This document shows, in pieces, positions 35,331 to 46,316 of a stretch of 64,000 nt of DNA. The translations under genes and the position numbers were made by a program. The notes under the pieces were generated by a model, which was not told the DNA's origin, ran no database searches, and was given only the letters and a program-made list of their open reading frames with translations. How positions within the stretch are numbered: the stretch's first letter is position 1; each line of letters begins with the position of its first letter. The DNA is from Trifolium pratense. Lineage: Eukaryota > Streptophyta > Magnoliopsida > Fabales > Fabaceae. The stretch is taken from positions 35,700,409 to 35,764,408 of the forward strand of contig NC_060065.1 of the NCBI RefSeq assembly GCF_020283565.1, read 5' to 3'.

Positions 35331-36630
35331 CAAAATAGAATAATTGAAAAACTTATGGGCTAAAATTGTATTTAAGTGTTATATATAAAAATTTACTTAC
35401 TAATTTATTCTTAGTAGGATTAACCACATTCCAAGTTTTGTATCATTTATTGTAATTTCACTAAAAATATAAAAAAAAAATATTGAAAGAATATAAGATA
35501 AATACAAAAAATATATAAAGAATATAAGATAAATACAATAAAAAATATGATATGCTTAAAAATAAGAATAAAATAAAAATAGAATAATTTAAATATACAC
35601 ATAAAAATAGCAACAAAACAAATGAATACGATCAACTCTACGATCTATTATTTAAGCAACCTATTAGGCAACATAGTCATTGCTTAGAAATAATCTACAA
35701 ATAACTCTTGCTGCCTTCAGATATCCAATATTACAGTTGGCTATATTAATAGGCATAAAAATTAAGAAGCTACTAACTATATATTAAAAAAAATTATAAG
35801 ATCTGGACCAAAAAAAAATAAATTATAAGATTATAACTTTTTTTTTGTTGATGAAATATATAAGATTTTAACATCTACTATTAATCTAAAAAATATGATA
35901 ATATCAAATAAATTATTCTAAAAAAAATCGAATAATTAGAACATATTAATTATAATCTTATAATCTAATATAATAAAATTGATTATTATCGTAAACAAAA
36001 AAAATTGATTACTATCAAATTTACTAATTTATCCTCTTTTTTTTTTGGGTACAATCCTTTTTAGTTTTAATCACACTATAAATACAATAAAAAAGTGGAT
36101 ATGCTTAAATAAAACATATCCTAGATAGGAATAAAATAGAACAAACTATACGCATAAAAATAGCTACAAAAGAGATGAATACGATCAACTCAACAGTCTC
36201 ACTAAAAAATAATTAAGAAAAAAATATATAAATAATATAAGATAAATACAAAAAAAAAATGATACATATAAAAATAGCAACAAAAGAGAATGAATACGAT
36301 CAACTCAACAATTTTACTAAACAAAATTTATAAAAAAATCTAAGATAAATACAATAAAGAGATTATATGCTTAAAAATAAGAATAAAATAGATCATACGA
36401 ATATAGAAATAAGAATAAATAGTCAAATCTATAAAAAAAAAATAGTCAAAAAAAATTATAGAAAAAATAAGATGAATATTCGTAAAAATATAAATATAGA
36501 AACAGAAACATAAACAATATTTTTCATAAAAAATAAATAAATAAACAATATACTACTATTAACTATTAAGTGTTCAAAATAGAATAATTGAAAAATTTAG
36601 GGGCTAAAATTGTATTTAAGTGTTATAAAT
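35331..36630. repeat. 56 bp direct repeats flanking an AT-rich segment upstream of the E2 gene
   Basis: The stretch GTCAAAATAGAATAATTGAA...TTTAAGTGTTATA occurs at about 35331-35386 and about 36574-36629. The right copy contains the probable TATA box of the E2 gene. The 1.2 kb between them is extremely A/T-rich with many short self-similar pieces (AGATAAATACAA, CTTAAAAATAAGAATAAAAT) and contains no gene. Confidence 0.7.
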
Positions 36631-36631
36631 A
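36623..36631 (+). promoter_or_regulatory. TATA box of E2 gene copy 1
   Basis: TTATAAATA lies 64 bp before the first usable ATG (36695). The same element stands at 47569-47577 in copy 2, where only the following base differs. Confidence 0.55.
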
Positions 36632-36694
36632 GATACGACTACTGGAATTTCCGAGGCAAACGAGGGTTTGAAAAATTGTTCTTTGCTTTTTGAA

Positions 36695-39600
36695 ATGTCA
36701 TACACTGGCCACATACAGGTTTTCCCCCCAATTCACCTTCTCAATAAGCGTAAACGGGTATGTATGCATGCATGTTATTATTCAAACTTGTCATTTTTGT
36801 TATGTCTTTTTCAATTTATGTTTGGTTTTTGTTTATTTACAGCATCAAGTGTTTTGATTCTTTTCTCACACATAATAACTGTATTGTCCTTTTAGGACGC
36901 TTCTCGTGTTGTGATCGACATTTCCGATGATGATGATGATGATGATGACTCTGATGATTTGGTGATAATCGGTGAAAAAGTGAGTAAACTTATTAAGGGG
37001 CAGACAATTGAAGCCATTAATCAAGTTGTGACACTGTTTTTATTTTAATCCGTCCTCCTATTTTATATATAAACAAATTTTCACCGTATCTGGTCCAATG
37101 AACCTAAAAAGTAAAAATTTGTTTATATACAAGACAGGAGAAAGTATTTTTCTTTTCTCGTGCATAATGATTGTATTGTACTTTTGTAGGCTATTACCCA
37201 CGATGTGATTGACATTGCCTATGATGACAACTCTAATGATGTAGTGATAATTTCTGAAAAAGTTAATAAAAGTTCAAACCATGCAAATTTAAAAGATGAA
37301 ATTCTGAAGAAATTTGGAAGTTTTAAGCAATTCGATATTGTCAGTGACACTTCAGACCATATCTTTGTTGGTAGAAAATACTTATTGAAAGAGGTAACAT
37401 TTTAATTTTTGAGTTATAATCATGATTATATGAGTTTACAATGATCCTATGTCCTAAACAGCATCAAAATAATTGGGCTAAAAGAATCCAGAAAGAGTGG
37501 AAGATTTTGGAGAACAATTTGCCAGGTGAGTTTGTTCACTATTCTTTTTATAAAATAGCTTGTAATATTTGCATTTAGTATTTAAGCTTCAAATTAGAAT
37601 TTAGAACTTATTATAAATAAGTAACTGCTTATGGCTGTTTTTCACTCAATTTCTTTGACTCTCGTTTTTTTTTTTTTTATCGTCATCAGATTCAATATTT
37701 GTTCGAGTTTATGAATCAAGGATGGATCTCATGAGGGCTGTCATTATCGGAGCAGAAGGGACTCCTTACCACGATGGTCTTTTCTTTTTCGATCTTTACT
37801 TACCCGATGACTTTCCCAATGTACCACCGGTATGTGGCTGATGAATGATGATGTACTCTATCTGAATGACATTATGTTGCTATGACATTATGTTGCTGTC
37901 ACTCTTTTTATTTTAAATGTAACAAACGGTAAATTTTTTTATGGCAGGAAGTTTCGTTCCACAATCCATGTTCTTCTTCTAAGTTGAATCCAAATTTCGG
38001 ACGTCGTGGCTCTTTATGCCTTAGTCTACTTAACACTTGGGGTGGCAGGAAGAATGAGCGTTGGCGTCCACGCGTTTCAACAATTCTACAGGTTCTAGTC
38101 TCCTTACAAGGTCTAGTATTGACGGCAGAGCCTTTCTTTAATATGTCTAGTTCCTATGTTAGAGGTTCGGAACCAGGGAAAATTATGTCCCGGTCTTATA
38201 ACGAGGATGCATTCATTGATTCATTGTGGACAATGATACATGTGATTAGAAGGCCTCTAAAGGTTTGATTCTATTCTTGGTTTAATTTTTTTTATATATG
38301 TCTCTAGCAAGTTTTTTTGCCATGTTCATTTGTAGTGCTCGGGTGTTTTAGAAACCATTAGTACACTATACTGCACACCTTAGTGCAACACAATAACATA
38401 GTTCCAGATAAAGTTGAAGAAACATGTGAGCAAATCACAAATAAAAAAATACGATTTATCTTCCGGTAGGCTCTTGGTGCATTGCTGGAGATTTCAACGC
38501 TGTGATATCTTCGAATGAAATCAAAGGGAATTTACATAGAAAGAAGCAGGACAGAGATGCAGGAGTTTAATAGTTTCATTGATAATATCATAATATGGAA
38601 TTGATTGATGTCCCCTATCATTGGAAAGAAGTTCACATGGTACGCACAGATGGAAAGAGAAGAAGCAGACTCATAGAATTTTACTATAGGAAGGACTCAT
38701 GGTACGCACAGATGGAAGTTCCAGCAATCTTCCACAACATTTTTGAGATCCGGGTGCTTGAATCGGAAAGGTTTAGGGGCCCAATTGACTTCCCCACACT
38801 CTAACCACACAGGGCAATGGTCAAGGATGTCACGATCCCCCACTCTTTGAGCAATCAATTTAGCGCTTTGTGCGAAATGGAAGTGGAGGTGCTTATCGGA
38901 TCAATCAGCTCTATGGTTACCTTTGCTGCAGTTCCGATATGGCGGTGAAAGTGGTCACTTGGACTTGGAATCGTTAGTGGTGTGTGGTAGACATGAATCA
39001 ATATGGTGGAGAGATATTGTAGAGGTGGATAGAGTAAACCCCTTATGCTTTCAGTGGTTTGAAGTGAACAGGTCACTAGCATAAGTTATAGTTTCCTAAA
39101 GGAACACTCATGGCTTTTGGCTAACACTTGTAGACTTACACTAATCTAACATGGTTGCAGAGAATGCAACTGAAAGGTTCGGTCATTAATACTGATCTTG
39201 TTACTACTTCTTACTAAATTGGGTGGATCTGGACCTGATTTGGAATTAACGGAGAAGGCTTTATAAAGGAGGGTTAACTAACTCGGTTGAATTAATGGTT
39301 TCGATGTTCGAGCACCTGAAAGGTTTAGGTGTTTTACTGAAGTTGGCATTGTACTAAGTTGTCTATTTCAGAATAATGTAATGATGGTGAGTAACAAGTC
39401 ATCGAGACGAATAAAGACTTACTAAAACTGCTCATGACTGTTAATGGATAATTAGGTTCCTATTGATATGGTGTTGTGTTGTCATTAATAGTGGAACTGA
39501 AGAGATGACCGTTTTCCACTTAGAGAAACACAGGATTATTAGAAGGATTGGTACCGGTGAAAGCACATTGTTTTGGTCGCATAGATGGCCTGGTAGATGT

Positions 39601-40426
39601 ACTTTGAAAGAGAGATTTAATAGATTGTTTTTTGTTACTGTTGACAAAATGAGTCTGTGAATGGCTTGGTAGCTGGTGTGTCTGTGAACCCCGGATCAGT
39701 TGATAAATGGGTCTGGAAGTATGATAAAACTACTGGTTTTTTCTGTTAAATGATATGCTTATAATTAATTTGCTACAAGAGTTGCTGGTTGACAATCAAT
39801 GTGATGACTGATGAAGGACACCGTAATGCTTATAAAAAGCTCTGGAATTGTTCAGCACCATCAAAGTTTGTTATTCATGGATGGAGAGTTCTTAATAGAA
39901 TTGCGATGAAGGAACAATTGTATGCAAAAGGAATTATTAACGCAGATAACATTTTATGCGTGTTTTGTATGTCTGATGTTAAGAGTTGCAGTCATGTATT
40001 ATTCTCTTGTCCGTTCGCATATGGTGTTTGGACTTCTATCTATAGGTGGCTGTGCTTTGAAGGCACATTCGCGGCGACGGCAGTGGATCATTAGTGCCTC
40101 ATATAGATTTATGAAATACTTCTCTTTTTAAAATATACTGTTGCCTTAAACTTGTGTTTATTCCTTTAACTGTTTGTTATTTTTGGTTTCAGAATTTTGA
40201 GGATTTTGTAGTGGGACATTTCTTCATCGAAGCTCATGAAATTTTAAGGGCATGCAAGGCATACAGGAAAGGTGCTCAAGTGGGTTCTTTGGTCAAAACA
40301 AGTGAGGTTCATAATGTTGATCATGAGGTTCATAAAAGTTGGCCAGAGGACTTTACCAATTCTTTACGTTGTCCGATGAAAAAGCTTGCCGATGAGTTTG
40401 CAAGAATTGGAGCTATGGACTGTTAA
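36695..40426 (+). CDS. E2 ubiquitin-conjugating enzyme (UBC23-25/PFU type), copy 1
   Basis: Seven exons: 36695-36757, 36896-36979, 37190-37393, 37462-37525, 37690-37829, 37948-38262 and 40193-40426. They give 367 residues, and all introns are GT..AG. Residues 1-138 are a variable leader with an eight-residue Asp run and two related VIDI...VIIxEK segments. The UBC fold spans about 115-330 (WAKRIQKEWKILENNLP, IFVRVYESRMDLMRAVIIGA, GTPYHDGLFFFDLYLPDDFP). Cys209 in RRGSLCLSLLNTW is the expected thioester-forming cysteine. The GxxCLSLLxTW context is typical of large plant E2s related to PHO2 (UBC24) and UBC23/25 and of animal UBE2O. These accept ubiquitin from E1, and the particular target is unknown. 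The last intron (1.9 kb) holds a dead LINE. The protein is identical to that of copy 2. Confidence 0.92.
37050..37145. mobile_element. Small degraded MITE in E2 intron 2 (copy 1)
   Basis: The arms TCCTCCTATTTTATATATAA and, complemented, TCTCCTGTCTTGTATATAAA pair, followed by ACAAATTTT on both sides. This resembles a short Stowaway-like element. The same piece lies at 47996-48091 in copy 2, so it predates the duplication. Confidence 0.55.
38460..40095 (+). pseudogene. Degenerate LINE in last E2 intron (copy 1)
   Basis: Broken frames on the plus strand show a LINE endonuclease piece (WCIAGDFNAVISSNEIKGNL near 38475), then HRWPGRCTLKERFNR-type sequence near 39590. A reverse-transcriptase zinc-binding (zf-RVT) piece follows at 39789-40095 (YKKLWNCSAPSKFVIHGWRV, CVFCMSDVKSCSHVLFSCPF). 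The order matches a non-LTR polyprotein with most of the reverse transcriptase deleted. Multiple stops make it non-functional. It is spliced out with the intron. Confidence 0.78.
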
Positions 40427-41104
40427 AAACCCATGATGACATCTCTAAGAAAACCCAGATTTGAGACTTGATTCAAAAGTCTTGTTACATTCTACCACAA
40501 TAAGTGTTTTAATTTCTTTTTTGGAGATGCTAATTAGTATTCTAAGGATATTGTTTAATAATCTAAAATATTACAGTATGTATTTATGGAAGTGTGTGTA
40601 TTGCACAAACAATTGAAATGTTTAATTTTTTCGTGTCATACTAACGGATGTCTCTAAAACAATAGAAAAATGCTTACAGACAAATTTTATATACACTCTT
40701 TTGAGCACTCCCACAACTGCCTACAAAGGCCAATAATTATCTTTTTTCAATCAATCAATTCTTGTGTTAGGTTCATTTTTTTAAACATTCTCCTAAGCAT
40801 TTTTGGTATAAAGACAAAATTGGATGTGTAAGTGCAAATTAACAAGAAGGAAGGTATATTATATCCAAAGTTTATATATAAAATTCACATTACAGATTAA
40901 TATCCATCTCAAATTTCTGACAAAAACTTGCAAACTATCCCTATAAATTTTCAGTGTACTTTTATGGTAACAAGACAACATGCAAAATAACTGGATTAAT
41001 ACTGCATAAATCTCTAAATCAGTTGCACCTAAGTATTGCGATAATCTGCATAATTGTTGTAGTCGGGCAATGATCATGTCGATGTAGTCCATGCAACCAA
41101 ATCA
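40427..41104. other. Convergent 3' flank, E2 copy 1 and VOC gene
   Basis: This is the 3' flank of the E2 gene. The duplication's right breakpoint is at about 40921 (TTCTGACAAAAACTTGC here against TTCTGACAACAAAATTG in copy 2). No other feature is seen. Confidence 0.6.
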
Positions 41105-42278
41105 CTATGCTGGTGGTAACATGAGATTTGGATCCGCTGTTTTCACAAACCAGTGAAAACCAAAAGGATCCCTGACCTTAGACAAAAATAACTCCTCATG
41201 TCGGTTTATCATTAAACTTGTTCCTTGGTTCGCTCCTAATCCGTTGATGAATCTATCATGCAATTGGTTAGGGTCATTAGAGTACAGAGAAGTAAAGCCA
41301 TGACGATCGGATTGTCTGTTAATAACAACAACAAAAAAAATCAAAATAAATTTAATTAAATTGATCACTATTAATTAGATTTCTTTTAGAAAAAAAATTC
41401 TTACTCGGTGCGAGGTCGGATACTATCTTGGAGCTCAATAATAGTGTGTCGCTGTCCATCGCCTAACCTCATGTGACGATGTTGTATCATAGCTATGTTA
41501 CCAGACACTCCTGTAGTGCTGAAACTTTCAGATAAAACGACAGCTCCCAACACGTGTTGGTACCATTGGCAGGCTTCGACTGCTCTCGGGTGATCAATTA
41601 AATACACTATATGTATTGAACTAATGTCTTCGGCTGGTGCTTGATTCCCATGAAATAATTGCTGAACTTCAATTGGCATTAATTGGGACGAACCAAGTAT
41701 CCAACGAAAACCAAAAGGATCTTTGATTCGGTAAATAAAATGGCCGTTCTGTTCTGCGGTGGTCTCAACGACGGCTTGGGCCGCACCACCCAAGACCGGA
41801 GTAGTGATGATTCGATGCAGCATAGCATTTACATCGTGGGAAGAAATGTAGCATAATACGTTCCCGATGTTTTGTCTGGACCAACCAAGAGACAAAAAAA
41901 TAAATAAAAAACAAATATGTGAATTCAAGAAAAACCAAGAAAACAATGATAATGCCAGAACCTTCTATTGTGAGAGCAATCTCTCACTTCCAGGATAATG
42001 CCAGAACCAATAGGGCCCAATCTGAGTTGAAAGGTGTGATGAAGTTCAATTTTTTGTAGGATACTCGATTCATGAAAAGTATGTCCAATCAACTGTGCAC
42101 CCAATGCCGCTCCATACCATTGACGGGCTCTTTCGGCACGGCTGGTCTGCCCTCTACCCCGATAAACAAGATGAACAAAATGCACTGCGTCAACACCTGC
42201 CATTTCCATAGTAACAATCAGCGCTTTTTTTTTTTTTTTGGTATTAGAACTTGAATCTATAGATCCAATAGTTCCCAT
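41105..42278 (-). CDS. Two-domain VOC (glyoxalase/bleomycin-resistance fold) protein
   Basis: Three exons, 41962-42278, 41405-41875 and 41105-41315, give 332 residues with clean GT..AG introns. The protein is an internal duplication. Half one (about 30-185) starts VHFVHLVYRGRGQTS and ends IKDPFGFRWIL. Half two (about 205-325) starts SIHIVYLIDHPRAVEACQWY and ends VRDPFGFHWFV. Both halves share xxQWYxxxLGAxxxxxxF. The Asp-Pro-Phe-Gly pattern near each end is characteristic of the vicinal-oxygen-chelate superfamily, which includes glyoxalase I and extradiol dioxygenases. The metal-binding His/Glu set is not obviously complete, so catalysis is uncertain. No targeting peptide is evident. The N-terminal Lys run is encoded by a T-rich stretch on the plus strand. 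Confidence 0.85.
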
Positions 42279-43964
42279 AGTAATACGAAGTTCTCAGCAC
42301 TGATTATAACTCGAATCTTCAAAAATAAATATAATAAGAACATCACCTATTAAAATATGAAATTGGTAGTAGTAGCGTCAATACCTGCAACGGCTGCAAT
42401 TTCCATAGTGTAAGTAGCTAGCAATGAGCACCGATTAAAAGTTCAAGTTTGTTTCTTTCTTTCTTTCTTTCTTCTTTCTTCTTTCTTCTTTCTTCTTTCT
42501 TCTTTCTTTTCTTTCTTTCTTTCTTATCACAACTTCGCAACGGCAAGTTAATATAAGGATGGTAATATATAAGTAGTAATAATAATAGGAATACCCCAGG
42601 CGGTAGTTGCATGCAAAGTTCTTAGGGAACCTTGGCGGATATGTAATGACTTTTATTATTTTTAAATTTTTAATTTTTTAAATTCTTAGCCACCCAACTT
42701 TTGGATACCGGTAACAAAATTTACTTAAAATATAAATTTTATAAATCTAGATTAATATAAAAAATACAGACATTGAATTTTTTTTCTATAGTATACTCGT
42801 ATTCAACAATATAAAAATTGGATATCGGAAAAATTAAGTATCAGTCCAAATTAAGTGTTCACTTTTTTTTTATATATACATTAAAATACACCCTTACCCT
42901 AAACTCTACTACCTGCGTTTCAAAATAAGTGATTCATTTTCATCATGTGCAATATTTACATATATAAGATGTTGGATTTGTTTTAATTAATATTTTCAAA
43001 TTATCAAATTTTTATAATTTTTATTATTATATAATTAAAAATATTAATAGTTAAAATTATGCATTGACATGTATGAAACAGTCAAGTGGGTAACTCATTG
43101 TAGAAATGAATGGAGTAACCTTAAACCCTCAAAATAATTTTTTGATAAAAGTTGTTAAAAACAATAAATTTATAATATTTATAAATTACAACCTAAAAAA
43201 AATCTAAATACTAAAAGCAAAAAAGAAATCTAAAAAATTACCAAAAGCTTGAATAGTTAAAGATCAGGCCCGACCCTAAGAGGGTGCGGGGTGAGCAACG
43301 GCATCGAGCTTCAATTTTGAGGTTCTATAATTATAATAATAATTATATATTGTTTGTGTAATTGTGTTTATAAAATATCAAAGGTGTTTAATAAATTAAT
43401 TTTGTGTTCCTATAATAATAGTTATATATTGTCATTGTTCATAAAATATCATATATAAGTTTAGTAAAAAAATAAATAATTACCGTTTCTTGATTAGGAA
43501 TTTTCACCCTCCCAAGTGAATTTTCTCCATACACATGAACAATAAAATTGAACCTCTGACCACATGGTTAAGGGGAGCAAGACTCTTACCGTTTGGACCA
43601 ATTTATTGTTGATGTCATGTTACTTGTAATTTAAACAGATGATAATTCTTTTTTAATTTCTTAATTAACATGTTTTTATTAGAAGTCCATTTTTAATATT
43701 TAAACCGAATTTTCAAATAGTCAGGACCGACCTTGAAGAAGAATCACATTCAATCCAAAAATTCGTCCAACGTTTGCTAGAGTCAAATTTTATAGCACAC
43801 ATAACACTTTAACTTCAACTCGAAAGGTATAAAAAATTCCTAAATACTCAAAAGAGCCTCAAAAGAAATTTCACCATGATCTCTAACATTTTGTTTGGAT
43901 TGATGGTATGTGATGAAATGGAATGGAGTGGAGTAGTAAGTAATTAGGTCCCATTATTTTGATT
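42279..43964. other. VOC gene upstream region and AT-rich intergenic DNA
   Basis: Near 42380 a short echo of the start of the VOC gene appears (GCGTCAATACCTGCAACGGC compared with GCGTCAACACCTGCCATTTC in exon 1), suggesting a small local duplication. A TTTC-type microsatellite follows. The remainder is AT-rich with no gene. Confidence 0.5.
42452..42525. repeat. (TTTC)n / (TTCTTTC)n microsatellite
   Basis: Pure pyrimidine run of TTTC and TTCTTTC units about 200 bp upstream of the VOC start codon, on the template side. Confidence 0.95.
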
Positions 43965-44712
43965 TGCAATGTGCCCTTAAGGCACATGTTAAGAAGATAA
44001 ATGTGAAAATTATTTATTGAATTTGTGTTGTATTCAATTCTCTAAACATTAAATTCTTTGTATAATTAAATGCTATATATTTCTATTTTTAGGTAGCTTA
44101 ACATGTGCCCTTAGGGCACAAGCTATGAAGCACGAACACCTCTATGATCAGGCGTGTCGCGGTGTCCGACACGTGTCGGTGTCTGACACTCGTATGACAC
44201 TCGTACGACATATGTCGGATAGCTCAGATTCGTGCGAAAAAAGTCAATTTTTTCTTTACTTTGACACTTCTTTGATCGATGTCTAACACCTATACAACGC
44301 TCATACGACACGTGTCAGACAAGTGACCAACAAAAAAATAAAGTTTTTTGCTTATACTTTCAGACATATCTAAAAAAGTAAAAAATGTGTCGAAACAACA
44401 ATATTGATCAATGAGGGATTGAAGATATTACATTTTGATTTCAATATTTTTAGATTTTTAATAGTCGATGTATAAATAAAGGTAAAATATCATCATATCT
44501 TGTTTTAAAACATTTTTTAAGAAATAACCTGTTCAACTTAGATTTACATTTATATATTTTGATTATGAATTTATATTTTTTCATAAATATGTAGCGGTGT
44601 CGGTGTCCCATAATTTTTACATTAGCGGTATCGCCGTGTTGGTGTCGGTGTCGTGTCGTCGTGTCCATGTCAGAGTCGGTGCTTCATAGGGCACAAGTTA
44701 ACATGACCCCTG
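43965..44712. mobile_element. Mutator-type MITE (same family as 23092-23266), interrupted
   Basis: Complementing the two outer parts (44690-44712 and 43965-44122) gives a sequence that follows the 23 kb element almost base for base: GGGTCATGTTAACTTGTGCC, then AAATATATAGCATTTAATTA, then CACATTTATCTTCTTAACAT. An hAT-type element (44123-44689) interrupts it. The left terminus is degraded. Confidence 0.75.
44123..44689. mobile_element. hAT-type MITE nested in the Mutator-type MITE
   Basis: The ends CTATGAAGCAC and GTGCTTCATAG are exact complements. The flanks carry a perfect 8 bp duplication GGCACAAG (44115-44122 and 44690-44697), the hAT length. Subterminal sequences are rich in GTGTCGG/ACACGTGTC motifs. 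It is 567 bp long with no transposase. Confidence 0.9.
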
Positions 44713-45190
44713 AAAAAAGAGTGGAATGCAACATGATGAAACACATTCCATCCCAGACCATCAGATCTTTCAATTTTTCTTTCTCCCAATTTGGGGTGTA
44801 TCTAATGGAATTATGGAATAGTGTTTTATGATTAAATTTTTACTCTTATACCCTTATGTTTATTTTATCATTGCCGCTACTTCTTCCTTCCATCTACAGT
44901 TTTTTCGGCTCGTTGTTCATGGTCTGTTGCCCTCATCGTCCATCAATTTTCATGGCCAGCATGTTTCTTGCTCAGACGTGTGCTTTGTTTATCATGTTTA
45001 CGAAACTTTGTTATGTTGATGTGTGTCTATATGTATTCATTCTTCAACTTTATAGTCGGTGGTCGAGCCCGTGTATTTGTTTGGGTATTTTGCAGTTTTC
45101 ATATTGTGACTTAGACGTTGTGTAATCTTTTGTAGTCTTTTTGGCGCATCTTGTGCCGAGGAAATTATTTAATTAATATATATTTTTTTT
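44713..45190. other. Intergenic, no gene recognised
   Basis: Two overlapping plus-strand frames near 44828-45125 have no family resemblance. A possible decayed right end of a TTTGGATTGATGG-type MITE (CATTCCATCCCAGACCATC) lies near 44745. Confidence 0.4.
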
Positions 45191-45526
45191 GGCAAAATTA
45201 CACTGCAGGTCTTTATCTTATTTTTTTGTAACACTTTGGTCCTTTATCTTTTTTTTGTAACATTTTGGTCTTTTATCTTTTTTTTGTAACACTTTGGTCC
45301 TTTATTATTTTTTATTTGTAACATTTAGGTCCTTTATTTTTTATAAATAAATAAGATAAGGACCAAAGTGTTATAAAAAAAAGGACTAAAGTGTTACAAA
45401 TAAAAAATATAAAAGACCAAAGTGTTACAAATAAAATATAAAGGACCAAAATGTTACAAAAAAATAAAATAAATGACCAAAGTGTTACAAAAAAATAAGA
45501 TAAAGGACCTGCAGTGTAATTTTGCC
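45191..45526. mobile_element. Foldback element with repeat-built arms
   Basis: GGCAAAATTACACTGCAGGTC at the left and its exact complement at the right enclose a 336 bp hairpin. The left arm is 4-5 units of GTAACACTTTGGTCCTTTA and the right arm about five units of the complement, with varying A/T spacers. Target duplications cannot be judged because both flanks are T-rich. Confidence 0.85.
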
Positions 45527-45879
45527 TTTTTTTTTTTTTGGCTTTAAAAGAAAAATTTGCTACGTATACCAACAATTGAGCCGTAACAAACTAATTGAGC
45601 CGTAACAAACTAATTGTCATATACAGTATATACTACCACTATTTTTATAGAATTTCAAAAAAACTAACACAGTCAGGTAAAACTTTGGTTGGAATAATAA
45701 ATCACATTAGGATACTCTATGAAATTTTATTTGGGTGGTTTAAATAATAATAGTTTTTATTGGTATTAATCTCCTCTGATTTATGGAAACGAAAGTCCGG
45801 TACGTAGTCCAAAGTTTGCCGCAATGTAATTAAAATATGCCCAAAATTTAATAAGCTACTTCTTATCTAATATAATATA

Positions 45880-46040
45880 CTATCAAATTTACTGATTTAG
45901 ATTAACCACATTCCAAGTTTTTTTATCCATCATTGTAATTTCACTAAAAAATATTTTTTTTTTGAAATAATATAAAATAAATACAATAAAAAATTATATG
46001 CTTAAAAATAGGAATTAAAAATAACAACAAAACAGAGCGA
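45880..46040. repeat. Third, truncated copy of the duplication's left edge
   Basis: GATTAACCACATTCCAAGTTT, then TGTAATTTCACTAAAAA, then ATAAATACAATAAAAAAT and TATGCTTAAAAATA, follow the order of 35415-35560 and 46335-46500 with lower identity. It stops after about 160 bp. Confidence 0.65.
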
Positions 46041-46093
46041 TTTATACAGGAAAACAAATTTACTTCTAATATAATAAAATTGAATACTACAAA

Positions 46094-46316
46094 GGGTCCA
46101 TTTGGAGATTAGCTTATTTTTGAGCTTATGCAAAACAATTTATGCAAATAAATAAATTTTTATATATTATTATAAGTTTTTCAAGATAGTTTATGATAAA
46201 ATAACTTATAAAATACAATTTTCACTAGTGAGAGTTTATAAAATAGCATAAAACCTAATTTATATTGCATAAACTGTTTGCATAAGCTAAAAATTAAGCT
46301 AATCCAAACGGACCCC
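46094..46316. mobile_element. MITE between truncated and full duplicate copies
   Basis: The ends GGGTCCATTTGGAGATTAGC and, complemented, GGGGTCCGTTTGGATTAGCT form an inverted repeat over an AT-rich interior with paired ACTTATA/GTTTATA motifs. It resembles common plant hAT-like MITEs. The target duplication is unclear. Confidence 0.65.

Larger units (their letters stand above)
35395..40921 (+). repeat. Segmental duplication, copy 1
   Basis: Nearly every base from about 35395 to 40921 recurs at 46321-52132, with an offset of 10,946 through the gene body. From the first exon to the stop I found no difference in any open frame compared. Differences are small indels in the AT-rich left flank and two stretches on the right (about 66 and 215 bp) present only in copy 2. 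The pair is in direct orientation, separated by 5.4 kb of unrelated sequence. Confidence 0.95.

Noticed and set aside
36900..36960. GAT-repeat as a microsatellite artefact
   Set aside because: It encodes the Asp run of exon 2, keeps the frame in both gene copies, and fits the acidic leader; I kept it as coding.
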